Of a DNA stretch of 64,000 bases, positions 13,962 through 60,835 are shown in pieces. The stretch comes from Gadus chalcogrammus. Lineage: Eukaryota > Chordata > Actinopteri > Gadiformes > Gadidae. The translations under genes and the position numbers were made by a program. Below the pieces are notes generated by a model. The model had not been told where the DNA came from. It saw nothing but the letters and a program-made list of their open reading frames with translations, and searched no databases. The DNA lies in the NCBI RefSeq assembly GCF_026213295.1, contig NC_079415.1, positions 27,148,345 to 27,212,344 of the forward strand, read 5' to 3'. Position 1 is the stretch's first letter, and each line of letters begins with the position of its first letter.

Positions 13962-15310
13962 TGCATTGTTTATATCTTGGTTTTTGGAAAAAAAAATTGC
14001 ATGTTCTTTATGAATAATGCTTGCTAAGCCAATTGAGAGATTTGAAAGCCTGGCTCAGCCGCTTTAAATTAAATGTTTGATAGGTCACTCTGAAGTGTGT
14101 GTGGATGATAATTTAGGCTGGGGTTTGGTGAGGCTGCACACCTGTTGCAAATTTATTCATCAATGTGCAAAGGTCAACAGCCATCTGTAAAAGTCACCTA
14201 GGTGGAGTGTGTCAGCAACCTAGTAGGCGTGTAGCAATGGACCTTGTTGCAGTCAGCTTCGGCAACATTGAATCAGAATACAATATACCTGTTACTGAGA
14301 CCTAATAATATTTTCATTCAATTAACCAGTAGATGGCCCTCAAGGCTCATGACATTACAGAAAACCTAAATTCTATACCACTCAATACCACTCACCTTGT
14401 GCCAAAAATAATCACGTTAAACAATCAACAAACCAAGTGAGGCTAATTTAGTTCCAGTTAAAGAAGCGTTACAGATGTTATGGTGTTACCGGTGTTAAAT
14501 TAAACTGTGGATTCCATGTAGTCCAGTCCTGTCAGTCACCATCCTTCTGTGATAAGTGGGTTCAATCCTTTGAAACATCTACAAAGCAGTTTATTTGCTT
14601 CACTGCCCGCCGAACCAAAATCTGTCTCATTCTGTTTTAAAAGAGAAAGAGGCCTTTGATGAAACGTTTTGTTTAACAAATTACTCCTTTTTCATTCAGT
14701 GACCATCATGTATGTGCATGCCTGCATTATGTCAGTGTGAGCCTATTTTTTTTATAATCTCCAAGAAACGTCAATAATTGTGCAATTGTATGGCAATGCC
14801 CGCTGTGTTATGTGTCATAGTACTTTAGCAGTACTTTGTATATTATCTACATTACTTTAAATATAAATGATTATAGAATTGCCATCCAAATGTTAAACAT
14901 TGACATTTCTAAAGAATAAACAAAATCCTGATGGCATCATTTATTAATTAGTTTGTAACTCTTTCAATAAACGCATGTAAGCACATGTGTTAAGTGTTGC
15001 AATCATCTCCACATCAAAAAACTGAAATGTTAATCTCAACATTTGTTAATTACATCCTGACACAAATAGCAATAGATGCCAGAATGACTCCTTGTCCAAT
15101 CAATGTGGTAACAATATGTTACGGCTGTTGTTGACATGCCACAAATCTTCCCTCTACTCTTGCTGTTGCTGAGAAGCATGTCTGACATCTGGAAGCACTC
15201 AGGACGGCTCTACATACCCCTTCTGTCATCTCTCAGGGCTCCCACATCAAAGAGAGGAGCTGATAATGCCTTCTCTCCTGAAGGGGAGGGGAAGGTTGGG
15301 GGGGGGGGGG

Positions 15311-15490
15311 CATAGCTTTAGCAATGGCTTTAGCCTCAGCTGTAGTTCAACCTTTGCTAGTGCTCGAGCCTTAGCTCCAACTCGAGCCCTAGCTAGAGAT
15401 CTGGCCCCAAACGTAGCTGTAGACTAGTTATGGCCATTCACTTTCCTTTGCTTTTGCCTTAACTATGGCATTAGCCTTTGCTATAGTAGC
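15311..15490. repeat. Degenerate short-unit repeat
   Basis: Variants of TTAGCCTTAGCT and AGCTTTAGC recur irregularly about ten times, suggesting an old minisatellite built from a 6-12 bp unit. No reading frame persists. Confidence 0.5.
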
Positions 15491-16764
15491 CACTGCAGCA
15501 AGTGTTTCCATGTGACACATGTTAGGAGGATATTACATGCATGACGATAATACTTACCTCCTAACTGCACTGTTTGGAGTCATTGCTGGTTTATAGAGAA
15601 CTGGACAAACGAGTGGGCTGTCTTTAGCGAGACAAATGTAGGGATGGATGGGAAAAGCCTAGGACAAAAGTAAAAGGGAGGAACAGTAAAACATAAGAGG
15701 GGAGAGGCCTCTTACGTCTCACTGTCGTGCCCTTAGGCAATACACGGATTAGACCATGAGATTAGTTTCCACTATCTACACACATGTTCAAGAACCGACT
15801 TACATCCAAGTAGAACGGAATCAGCCCATTTCTAACTCACTAGGTAAACTCTAAACTCTGGTCAAGTCTGCAAAACAGATGTCGGTACAGATGTGTTGAC
15901 AGACTTCTGAAACAAACAAGTCACAATGTGTGTATTCGACAACAACAATGAAACTATCAACTGTAACAGCAAAAAGTCTCACAACACAAAAACATTGTGT
16001 TGTGTTTAGCTGTGAAACTTACCTTGATGAATACAAAACAGACATAAAATCAAGAGCTAGGGCCTTAAAAAGAGCACAATTATATTTGAGTCGTGGGCCT
16101 TTGCCGAACTGATGCTGATGTGCCAAACGATGGAATTATAAAAAAGTCCTATATTTTGCCGTTGTTCTCAGCAAGATACAAAACTGTAAGACTTAACTCT
16201 CTCATTTCAGGGAGAATTTTGTTTTGTTGTGTTCAAGAACACAAATGTGTTCTTGAAACAATTGGGTATTGGTGTTCTTCCTGGGGAAAGTCTGGAAACT
16301 AGAGGTCTATTAGGTTCTCACAACAGCTTGAATGAGAGGCAAGAAGCAAACACCTGTGGGATGTCATAGGCCCTTTTATTAAGTGGAAAGGTATGTCTCT
16401 CCTTTGGTCTCCTAAGCTTCCAGGCAGCAGCACCTGATATTTACCCTACACTCAAAGAGATCCGACCTTCCTCGTGTCAGCCTCGCAGGGTTATACACTG
16501 TCCCCCTTGGTCAAATGGCTTCATTCACTAAACGGTTCTAGTCATGTGGTTTGACACAAAAGGAACTTGACGATTAATGGGATGAATCGGTGAATGGGAC
16601 GGGCTTTGTTGGGGTTTCAACTATTAAAACTTGTTTGCTGAACACTTCAAGTCATAATCGGCCCAAAATTTTGTACATTATTATGGTGGCAAAGTTTGCA
16701 CATAGTTTCCTGGGGTGCGTTCGGTACTTAAACTGTATAGGCCTACGTACAATCAGAGTTGAGG

Positions 16765-16880
16765 AACTTTAAATTAGTTCCTGGCATCAATCTGTTGCCA
16801 AAATGTGAAAAAAAAAAAAAAAAATCTAATTTTATAACACTTGCAATAATGCAACTAATGCACGCAATGCAACTTAACAA
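16765..16880. repeat. Dispersed repeat, copy 1
   Basis: This shares the order AGTTCCTGG, TGTTGCC, AAATGTGA, AATAATGCAA and GCAACTTAAC with about 21970-22100. The poly-A here is replaced by an ATT run in the other copy. The family was not identified. Confidence 0.6.
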
Positions 16881-17212
16881 CTCTGATACATGTGTCATAC
16901 ATATACGTTTCATTTGACGTTTTGGCCACTGGGGAAGGGCTATATTCGGTGCCCCTCGGACAAGCGGGCCCACCTACAGGGGAGACAGACTGCTACCTCC
17001 CCTTTTCTCTGCAACTTCTGACTTCTTGTCTAAAAAACGTTGTACTCCAAACAATGCGAGTGCCTCTTCTCTCCTCCTCGTGCACTCCGAGCTGAAATCG
17101 GAAGACACACTCGTGGCTTTACCGGCGTTCACCACACACGACCATTAATGGGACCAGACGACTGAGTGAGGTGGTCGCGTCTCTGTTTAGAGGAATTTGA
17201 AAGAAGGCTACA

Positions 17213-52046
<34,834 letters not shown>

Positions 52047-52605
52047 GGCTGAGCTGTAGAGTCACGTTAAAGCAAATCCACTGCCCTCATCCCAGCACTC
52101 GTACCCAAAGAACAAAAAGCCATCCTCCATAACACTAGAAACCAGACAAAGGACCTGGTGAGAAGCTAAACCAGAGAATACAACTATTCCTTGTTACGGT
52201 TTTGTGACAGTTTGTGGCGGCCATTAATATGGACATTTTGAGCTGACCAATAGCAGTGTTTCAGCCAGCCGAAAATGTAGCACCCTTTATTAAAGTGTGT
52301 TGCACATAACTATAGTCATTTATAGTACATTTAAAAGGACTGCCTTTAGGTTTGTTGTGTATATAAAAAGACATTGAATTGAGAAATTGTATTTTTTTGA
52401 TTTTTATACTAGTTGTCTAATTGTTATACTTTATTATATGTTCATTTTTAGATCTATTTTAAATTTTATCGTTATTTATTTATTCTGATTTTTATGTCTT
52501 CCTCTTTTTGTGATGTTGTATATATTTAAGTCAGTACCATCTGTTATTTGTATTAAAATGGTGTATATCCATTGTTTTGCTAATAAACTTAAAGTCTCCC
52601 AAAAG
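52047..52605 (+). other. vwde: Putative vwde 3' UTR
   Basis: AT-rich sequence after the stop, with AATAAA at 52582-52587. The cleavage site would be expected about 15-25 bp later. The extent is inferred. Confidence 0.5.
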
Positions 52606-53129
52606 TTTTAATTTTGACAGCAATGTATTAATGTATTCATCATACAATTTGGAATTCAAAATTGTTATTCATTTAATTACCCGGGAACTATGTGTGAAAG
52701 GGGTTTTAGCAACTATACTACAAATGATGACTAGACATTGCCATGGAGAGTTCAATTATGTTTAACATTTCAGTTTGCTACGGTTTCAACTACGGGTGTT
52801 TAGAAAGCCCTGCAATAGACAGCAATTACCTTGGTGCTGCCGGTGTATTAAATGTATAATCCCAGAAAAAGCGAGGTGGGGGGGGGGACCTGCTGGGGTC
52901 CAAAGGGCTGGAAGGATATTCCAGGTGTGCAGATAGGATAACCAACAGAGCTTGGCTCTAGCCAAACAGCTGCTATGCTTGGAGTATTTAATCTGAAGGG
53001 TAGGATCATGGGCTGAACACATGAGATCATTCAGTTGGTTCCACTGAGTTGTGCCATTATGCTTTATTAACTAAATGCAGCACACAAAGGTTGTTTTTTT
53101 TACAGTTTTTTGGTGTTCAGCGGGTGGAA

Positions 53130-54620
53130 GTGGGTGATAGAGATGAGAACTTGTCAACTGCCTACAGGAACTCAAATCATGGATGACCAAAACCTACTCA
53201 AACTAAACAGTAACAAGACAGAGCTCTTCGTTGTGGCCCCTACACCACTGCACAGGAAGGCGCCGGAGACCTGGACCTGGTTGTGGATGGCTGTGTCACA
53301 CCAAAATTGTACCGGGGGCGAAAATTGAACCGCCTCGAAACATGACGTCATCGTTCAACCCGATTGTCCGTTGCCAGGCAGGTTTCAAAAAACATTTGCG
53401 CTCATGATGCCAAAGACGAAATAACATAATACAGATAACACTTATTTTTACTTTAGATTTGTATTGTATTGAATTTAGCTAGTCGTTTTTAAAGTGTATC
53501 ATAGTCTATCTAGCTTGTGTTAAAACATTCAGTTTACTAGATAAATGCGATTAAACAATTAAATGCAATACAAATATAAATTTAGCAACACTAATAAATG
53601 TAATTTGTAAAATAAGTATCTGTTGAATGTTATTTCGACTTGTGACGCTCAATGAATGAGCGCGAATGTTCATGAACCTTCCAACGTCATCATTCGACGC
53701 GATCGTCCGTTGCCAGGCAACGTTCGACGCCATTGTCCGTTGCCAGGCAACGTTCAACGCCATCGTCTGTTGCCAGGCAGGTTTGGAATTTTCGAACGCA
53801 GATTACGTAGGCGGTACAATTTTGGTGTGACAGCTGCTCCATTTCGCCATCTCATGAGGTGCGCAACCTGGGCGTCATCCTGGTCTCCACTCTCCTTCAG
53901 TCCCACATCAAGAACCTCACCAAATCCACCTCAGAAACATCTCACAACTCCAGCCTTCACTCACACATTCAGTAACTTAGACACTCATCCACGCCATCAC
54001 CTCCCGTCTGGACTACTGCAACGGTGTCCTGCCTGAACTACCCACCAAGGCCTTCGGCAGACTCCAATATGCCCAGAATTCAGCTGCCAGGGTTCTAGCC
54101 CACACAAAGCCCTGGCAGCATATCCCTCCCATCCTCCATTAGCACCACTGGTTACCAGTCAAATCACGCATCACCTACAAAATTGTCCTGCTCACCTACA
54201 AATCTCTCCTAGGACTCTCACCCCAATACCTCACAGATCTCCTCCACCGCTACACTCACTCACTACAGTCACGCACCCTGCAGTCCTCTCAGAAGGATCT
54301 GCTGGCCATCCCCCGCACCAGATTAAGGACCTTTGGGGACAGGGCATTCTCTGCCAATACTCCCATACTCTGGGACAGCCTACCACTCCACATCTGCTCT
54401 GTCCCATCCCTGCCCATGTTCAAAAGCACCTTAAATTATTCCTTTTCACCAAGTCTTTTGACCCTAACCTGAAAAATAATCGTTTAGGACAGCTCTAATT
54501 GGTAGGGTTTAGGCCTAGAGGGTTTAGGGGAATTTCAGTTAAAAATTTGTCAAGCGAGGCACCCTGAGATGGAGCAATTGCTTAAGCTTTGTGACTCACT
54601 TTCTGTAAGGCTACTCATTT
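53130..54620 (+). mobile_element. Decayed non-LTR retrotransposon, C-terminal RT part
   Basis: Pieces of a LINE reverse transcriptase: NLLKLNSNKTELFVVAP before 53240, then RLDYCNGVLPELPTKAFGRL, QNSAARVLAHTKPW, HWLPVKSRITYKIVLL and RTLQSSQKDLLAIPRTR up to about 54430. Frames shift several times and a stop occurs, so it is dead. A 539-bp TIR element (53294-53832) splits it. Confidence 0.8.
53294..53832. mobile_element. 539-bp TIR element carrying X-box-like motifs
   Basis: Perfect 21-bp terminal inverted repeats start TGTCACACCAAAATTGTACC, flanked by GCTG on both sides (53290-53293, 53833-53836). Removing it and one GCTG restores continuity of the surrounding LINE frame. Near the right end a 30-bp unit repeats, carrying GTTGCCAGGCAAC at 53709-53721 and 53739-53751, with degenerate copies. 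No coding capacity. The superfamily is not assigned. Confidence 0.85.
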
Positions 54621-54626
54621 ACATTT

Positions 54627-54680
54627 AGGGCATTTAGCAGACGCTTTTATCCGAAGTGATTTACAAGAGGTTTGTCGGAA
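54627..54680 (+). repeat. Fish SINE/LINE-type tail
   Basis: TTTAGGGCATTTAGCAGACG followed by CTTTTATCCGAAGTGATTTACAA matches a 3' tail motif common to many teleost SINEs and LINEs. Confidence 0.55.
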
Positions 54681-55176
54681 GAAAGAAAAACAACAATATA
54701 TCGTTGTTTGTACGGTAAGGATGCTCATAGAACAAGTGCCAAGCACTTACATTCACTTACTCATTCATTTAATTTCCTGCTATTCTCAAGTAATTAAAAC
54801 GTGGGTGAACATTATTATTCTGTGTGCAATAAAGTAATATTGCATCATATAACAGTGCTCAGTTTTTTCATTTTGTCTTAGGGTTAGGGTTAGTGTTCTC
54901 CAAGATTTTATTAGCTACATCTAGATTTTGTGTAATCGCGCGATTCTAAGACGTTAATTTTGCTTATGGCCTTCCATAGGAAAGGTCAACACGACAGCTA
55001 TTAGTCTGTCTTCCGTTCTTTACAGTTGTTCCACAAAAGGTGGAATGCTCTCAAGGTTCTTCACGTGGGGTCTTCCATTCAGATCGCCGACTGAGTTTTA
55101 GTTTTATTCCTAGTTTTATTTCTTTGTGCAAGATAAACAAGATTGCAATATTGCATTCTAAAATGTACATACAAGG

Positions 55177-56400
55177 TTGCCTATGTCAAAACATGGCAAC
55201 TTTTGCATTCCTGCTGTAACCACTAAGAGAGTAAACAAAGGGAAACTTAGACACACTGCTAACCTCACAAATCTCATACATATTTCCTCCAAACCAAAAA
55301 CAACCTTAAAGCCTATCAACAACACCATCAGGATGGGTCTACTTAATGTTAGGTCTCTTAATAACAAATCATTTTTAGTTAATGATTTTATTACCACCTC
55401 TAAACTGGATTTTATGTTTTTAACTGAAACATGGCTGGAACAAAATAACAGTGCAACCGTTCTGATAGAGACAGCTCCTCCCAACTATAACTTTTTTGAT
55501 GCATGTAGATCTGGAAAAAGAGGTGGAGGAGTTGCTGTTATATTTAAAAATGATTTTCAGGGGAAACAGATGTTATTTGGTGATTTTCCATCATTCGAAT
55601 ACCTTTGTGCTGTATTGAAATGCTCCCCCAGAGTTCTCCTATTAATTATTTACAGGCCACCCACATACTCTGCAAATTTTTTCGATGAATTCACAGAATT
55701 ATTGTCTAGCATCTCCACAGACTTTGACTGTCTAGTTATAACTGGTGACTTCAATTTTCATACTGATGATTTGAATGACAAGTGTGCAAAAAAACTTTTT
55801 ACCATTTTGGACACATTTGAACTGTCCCAACATGTGAAAGAGACTACTCATTGTAAGGGCCACACTCTAGACCTGGTTATCACAAAGGGCCTCAATGTTT
55901 CTGATCTCTCTGTGACTGATCCTTCCTTGTCTGACCACTTTTGTGTTTTCTTTAATATATCTTTTATTTCCGACATACAGACAAAATCAAATACTGTCAA
56001 AAAACGGTATATCAATGAAGAATCGTATGTACTTTTTAGAAAGGCCATCTCCTTACTACCACCTCTCAACCCATGTTCTGCTGATGATCTTGTAGAAAAC
56101 TTTAATTTGAAAATTTTGAAAATCATGGATGTCATTGCACCTTATAAGGTTAAAACGATTTCTGGAAAGCAAAAGGCACCCTGGAGAAAAGCTGCCTCTG
56201 TAACAGCACAGAAAAAAGAATGCAGGAAGGTTGAACGCATCTGGCGTAAAACAAAACTTCATATTCACCATGATATCTACAAAGAGAGCCTCCGTGCCTA
56301 CAATTCAGACTTAAAAAGTGCTAGAGAAACATTTTTCTCCAATATCATTAAATCCAATAATAACAATGCAAAAACCCTATTTGCACTGTTGACAGACTGA
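55177..56400 (+). pseudogene. LINE endonuclease domain
   Basis: 407 codons. Motifs LLNVRSLNNK, TETWL, RGGGVAVI, GDFNFH and SDH follow the exonuclease/endonuclease/phosphatase fold that nicks target DNA. It stops at a TGA at 56398-56400, after which the protein continues in another frame, so it is the N-terminal half of a frameshifted ORF2. The true start is unclear. Confidence 0.85.
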
Positions 56401-56401
56401 C

Positions 56402-58133
56402 CAACCCCCCAACACAAATTCCACCTGATCTCCATTCCACGCAGAAATGCAATGAGTTTGCAGCTTTTTATACTGATAAAATTGAAGGCATCAGACGCGC
56501 CATCAATATCTCCACTTCAAACAAAAATGTTGGACTACCACCCTGTTCAGGCAAAAGTAACGTGGCAGGGATGGCATGCTTTAATGTTATTGACTCTAAA
56601 ACTCTTGTGGAAACTGTTACACAACTAAAGCCATCCACCTGTTGCCTTGATTCTTTACCTACCAACCTCTTTAAGAATGTTTTTGACTGCCTAGCAATAG
56701 ACATATTGCAGATAGTTAACAACTCTCTCCAGTCAGGCAACTTCCCAAAAGCCCTGAAAACTGCAGTTATTAAACCCCTTTTAAAAAAGCGGAGCCTAGA
56801 TACCTCTATTATTAACAACTACAGACCAATATCAAATCTGCCCTTCATAAGTAAAATCATTGAGAAAGTTGTCCTCCAGCAACTTAATCACTTCCTGACA
56901 TCAACTGGTTGTTATGACACCTTCCAATCAGGATTTCGACCCCTGCACAGCACTGAGACCGCCCTCATTAAAGTTGTAAACGACATCCGTCTTAACACAG
57001 ACTCTGGCAAAACCTCAATACTAATGCTACTAGACCTCAGTGCTGCATTCGACACTGTAGACCATACAATACTTTTGGACAGGTTAGAAAACTGGGTGGG
57101 GCTTTCAGGCACAGTCTTAAATTGGTTCAGATCCTACCTACAAAATAGGAACTACTTTGTTTCCATCGGCGACTTTGTATCAGAATCAACCAACGTGATG
57201 TGTGGAGTCCCACAAGGTTCGATCTTAGGACCCTCTTTATTCAACATCTACATGCTCCCACGAGGGCAAATCATGCATAATAACAATATTGACCATCATT
57301 GCTATGCTGATGACACGCAAATCTATGTATCGCTATCACCAAATGACTATCGGCCCATAGATCTGCTGTGCCAGTGCATTGAGCAAGTGAAAGGCTGGAT
57401 GTGCCGAAATTTCCTTCAGCTAAATGAGGATAAAACAGAGATAATTGTATTTGGTGCTAAAACGGAAAGGCTTAAAGTAACCCAACACCTTCACTCTCTG
57501 TCCCTGAAAACCTCAATCAAAGCCAGAAACCTAGGGGTTATCATGGATTCTGATTTACATTTCGAAAGTCACATCAAATCAGTTACAAAATCTGCATATT
57601 ATCACCTTAAAAATGTAGCAAGACTTAGAGGGCTCATGTCCACAGAAGACTTACAAAAACTTGTACATGCCTTTATCACTAGTAAGCTTGATTACTGCAA
57701 TGGTCTCCTTACAGGTCTCCCAAAACAAACTCTAAGGAAGCTTCAGCTTGTTCAGAATGCTGCTGCTAGAGTATTAACAAAGACCAAAAAATTTGAACAT
57801 ATTACACCAATTCTTAAATCGTTACATTGGCTTCCTGTAGGTCAGAGAATTGATTTTAAAATCATGTTGCTAACCTATAAATCCCTACATGGTTTAGGCC
57901 CAAAATATTTAACTGATAAGCTTCCAGTACATAAGCCTTCTAGAACACTAAGATCTTCTGAGACCAATCTGTTAATTATCCCCCGAGTAAACACGAAACA
58001 TGGGAAAGCAGGATTTAGTTACTATGCAACAAATAGCTGGAATAAACTCCCTGAGGATTTAAGACTTGCCCCAACTCTGAGCACCTTCAAAACAAGATTG
58101 AAGACTTTTATGTTTGCTTTAGCTTTCTGCTAA
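56402..58133 (+). pseudogene. LINE reverse transcriptase domain
   Basis: Open from the frame change to a TAA at 58131-58133. Contains NYRPISNLPFISKIIEK, FQSGFRPLHSTETAL, LLDLSAAFDTVDH, GVPQGSILGP, the catalytic YADD (57303-57314) and the C-terminal LDYCNGLLTGLP...QNAAARVL...LHWLPV block. The catalytic motifs look intact. It is marked pseudogene because this copy lacks a continuous ORF2. Confidence 0.9.
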
Positions 58134-58349
58134 ATCTTAAATACTTTAGCTATATTTTACTAAAATGCCTTTTTAACTTTCAATTTAATTTTCTCACTTT
58201 ACTAAAAAGCCTTTTTAACTTTATGTTTTCTTTTACTTATCTATTATTTTATTTTAATGTATAACAATGTTTATATGTGAAGCACTTTGAGTCTGCCTTG
58301 TGTATGAAAAGTGCTATATAAATAAAGTTGCCTTGCCTTGCCTTGCCTA

Positions 58350-58561
58350 CAACCCACTGCATAGCAAATGTATCTTTAGATAACATTTTTAACCTTTTTA
58401 GAGTTGACAGGTTTACATTTTGCTAGTTGGTTAATCTTCATCTGTTACATTTTTGTGATAATGTTATTTTCCAATATTGACACATGTTCTGATGCCTTTA
58501 GGGGTTTTTCCATTTCAATTTTCAATTCATTGTTTCATGAACAGTTGCATGTAGATAGATA
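58350..58561. other. Spacer between LINE and promoter
   Basis: AT-rich; nothing recognised. Confidence 0.5.
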
Positions 58562-58587
58562 GGCTTATGTGCTCATCCACATAAGCC
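58562..58587. promoter_or_regulatory. Perfect 10-bp inverted repeat
   Basis: GGCTTATGTG and CACATAAGCC separated by CTCATC, about 125 bp upstream of the TATA box. It could be a dimeric factor site. No specific factor is assigned. Confidence 0.5.
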
Positions 58588-58614
58588 AACAAAGGGACGT
58601 CCATGCGGGAGAAG

Positions 58615-58722
58615 CCAATAGCGATCTTGCCCTCATTGCTTTAACCCAATCAGGTTACTTCTGGTGTGTACGTGACATGCACCGGTCTGTGGTCTGTGTT
58701 TGAGTGTGTGATGTATATATAG
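58615..58722 (+). promoter_or_regulatory. CCAAT/TATA promoter
   Basis: CCAAT boxes at 58615-58619 and 58646-58650, then TATATATAG at 58714-58722. Transcription would start around 58745-58755, leaving about 70 bp of 5' UTR before the ATG at 58819. A TGACGT half-palindrome lies at about 58795-58800. The arrangement supports a genuine first exon. Confidence 0.7.
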
Positions 58723-58818
58723 AGTCCGGCATCCCGAGCGAACTTGCGGTGGCTCCAAAGGGAAACAGAAAAAACGTATATTGTTTTTAGTGTCTGACGT
58801 CCCGAATGAGTTACAACC

Positions 58819-58895
58819 ATGGAAAAAGTCAAGAGGAAAACAGAGAAGACCAACCCAGTGGTGACGGCAAATTGGTTCTCAAAGCTTTTCTTCAG
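58819..58895 (+). CDS. First coding exon, ABCC4-like ABC transporter (partial)
   Basis: ATG opens 25 codons plus two bases, then donor AG|GTAAGT. The peptide includes KTNPVVTANWFSKLFFR; NP-x-x-x-AN-x-x-S(K/R)-x-FF recalls the N-terminus of ABCC4 (MRP4), whose first exon is also short and is followed by W-L-N-P. These proteins export organic anions and cyclic nucleotides. No further exon is in the window, whose remaining 5 kb is transposon. The similarity is from memory and short, so the family call is moderate. Confidence 0.55.
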
Positions 58896-59280
58896 GTAAG
58901 TCAATAAAGATTGAAATGGAAACCGAACATATAACCCCTTCATAATGTTACGAAGTGTTGATCATGCCTGTTCAATTGTGAGAAAATAGAAAGTATTTAG
59001 GGGTGTAAACATACAGGACTTAAATAGACAATAGACTAACACATCTTGGACTACTTAGGCCTTATATACACAAGTCTTGGACTTGTATATATGTGAATTC
59101 AACCACTTGACATTGGGTAGGTGCATGACAGTGGTAGGCCTGCCATAAAACTTCAATAGCCCAGGCTTTTATTTGTTTCAATCACTGAACTTTCGAACAA
59201 AACCCTTGCAAAGATGGGAAATAATAACATTTATTATTGAAACCAGTATCAATATTCCTAACGTACGTAGGCCTATACAT
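58896..59280. other. Intron after ABCC4-like exon 1
   Basis: Nothing recognised before the nested transposons begin. Confidence 0.5.
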
Positions 59281-59789
59281 ATTACCAGTATGGCTGTAAC
59301 GATACACCAACTCAAGATTCGGTTTGTATCACGATTTTTGACCCACGGTTCGATACATCCCACGATTTTTTTAAATTTAAAAAGGATTTTATTTAACACT
59401 TATATAACAATTAACTTAATTGAACATTTAATAACAAATAATTTGGAACACTGAACTGATTTGAACAGAAAGAATACTACTAAAGTATAGCTAAATTAAT
59501 AAATAAATAACCAAAGATTGCAGTTGGAGGATGCTTGCAGATAGGCAAAAACCCTCAACTAGTTTGGTGGTTTGGTCAAATATCCTATAGCGCATCTTAT
59601 TAGGCTATGTAGCTTAAATAATGACATAATCTGGCCGTATAGAATGCAACATGTTTAATAGCCTAACTTTCAAATAGATGGGAGAAAACATGAACGTCTA
59701 ACATGAACGTGGCAATAACAAGGCATAGTGTTACGAGTAGCGTATGTGTGTGCGCGAGAATGGCAGTGTGCGTGTGTGAGTGACTCAGC

Positions 59790-60010
59790 TGGCCCTATTT
59801 TAACGGTCTGAAACGCAAGTGGGAAGCGCAAAGCGCAAGTAGCTTTGTGGGCGGTTCTACGGCGCTATCGCTATTTTACAGGCGGATAAATTACACTTCC
59901 GCCGCGGCGCAAGTGTCAAAAGGGTTGGTCTGAAGCAGCCTAATTACCCGTAGGTGTGGTTTGGGCGTAACGTGCAATGAACCAATCAGAGTGTTTTCTC
60001 GCATCCCCTT
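59790..60010 (+). repeat. Harbinger TIR, family A, left copy
   Basis: Begins GGCCCTATTTTAACGGTCTG and continues for about 210 bp that is inversely repeated at 61490-61705 with few differences. It matches the known fish Harbinger terminus style (GGGCCCTATTTTA). Confidence 0.82.
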
Positions 60011-60052
60011 TAAGAGCGATCGGCGCTTGTTCCATGGCGGATTGCTATTATG

Positions 60053-60118
60053 ATGGCGGATTTGCCAGGCGCACGCCAAGAAAGGTTCACAACAGATGAT
60101 GTCCAGAGGAGGGAGAAA
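60053..60118 (+). pseudogene. Possible start of a Harbinger accessory ORF
   Basis: An ATG opens MADLPGARQERFTTDDVQRR before stopping. A minus-strand piece at about 60380-60482 reads RRDAELHVPMPL and ARERRAHLSEEL, resembling the charged C-terminus of Harbinger Myb-like proteins. Both are remnants; the assignment is weak. Confidence 0.3.
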
Positions 60119-60486
60119 ATAATAATTTTCCGGCTAAATCTCCTTCAAATCTTTACAACTTTTTATTTTTCGTTTTGTATTATTTTTCTTCATTTACGCC
60201 TATGAACATTTGGACAAGTCGAATAAAAAATGTCTCAAGGACATACTATACTTTCCGATGTTTTGGGCTCACTTTCTCTGAATCACAAGGTTATGAATGC
60301 ATGGTATTAATTGTACAATGTAGCTAAACAATAGAGCAGAGATGTCAGTTTGCTTATAGGCCTACCTACCTCACTATATACGATGCAGCTCCTCTGACAG
60401 ATGAGCTCTCCTCTCCCGTGCTGCTGAGGCATTTGGACGTAATGGCATCGGCACATGCAGTTCAGCATCACGTCTCCTTAAGTCCC

Positions 60487-60835
60487 GGGCCCTATCTTGC
60501 ATCCGGCGCAAGTGACTTAGTCACTGGCGCATGTGTCGTTGCTAGTTTACAACTGGCGCAGAGCGTTCTTTTCCCACCAGCGCCACTCGCCGGTAAATTA
60601 GGGATTGATCATGCGCCCCAAGGGGCGGTTCGGCGGAAGGAGGAGGCGTGTTCTGGCGCAAACGCTATTTTGCCGTTGCTGAATACCATTGCGCTACTGA
60701 CCAGGAAATACCTGGTTTAAAGTCAGTGGCGCGTTGTTCAGATGCTATTTTAAGGGCGGATGCATAGCCTACATGCGCATGCGATGCATACGGATGGCTT
60801 GTGCACCTCGCGCATACACTTTGCTTCTCTCATCT
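60487..60835 (+). repeat. Harbinger TIR, family B, left copy
   Basis: Begins GGGCCCTATCTTGCATCCGG; about 350 bp is inversely repeated at 63035-63383 at high identity, ending at TTGCTTCTCTCATCTAC. Rich in GGCGCA motifs. Confidence 0.85.

Larger units (their letters stand above)
13962..17212. other. Intergenic upstream of vwde
   Basis: No exon recognised. Contents are a poly-G run near 15299-15310, a degenerate AGCTTTAGCC-like repeat at about 15311-15490, and a repeat unit at about 16765-16880 also seen in vwde intron 3. The last 120 bp before the start codon is more GC-rich and is the likely promoter/5' UTR, with no clear TATA box. Confidence 0.5.
55177..58349 (+). mobile_element. L2-type LINE, nearly complete ORF2
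   Basis: Carries apurinic-type endonuclease then reverse transcriptase. The 3' end is a GAAGCACTTTGAGTCTGCC / AAGTGCTATATAAATAAAG motif followed by tandem TTGCC, a short 3' repeat typical of L2-clade elements. The 5' limit is uncertain, and no ORF1 was recognised. A single frame change near 56395 separates the two enzymatic parts. Confidence 0.85.

Noticed and set aside
53860..54440. Separate host gene with a spliced open frame
   Set aside because: The peptide pieces are the C-terminal block of a LINE reverse transcriptase with frame breaks.
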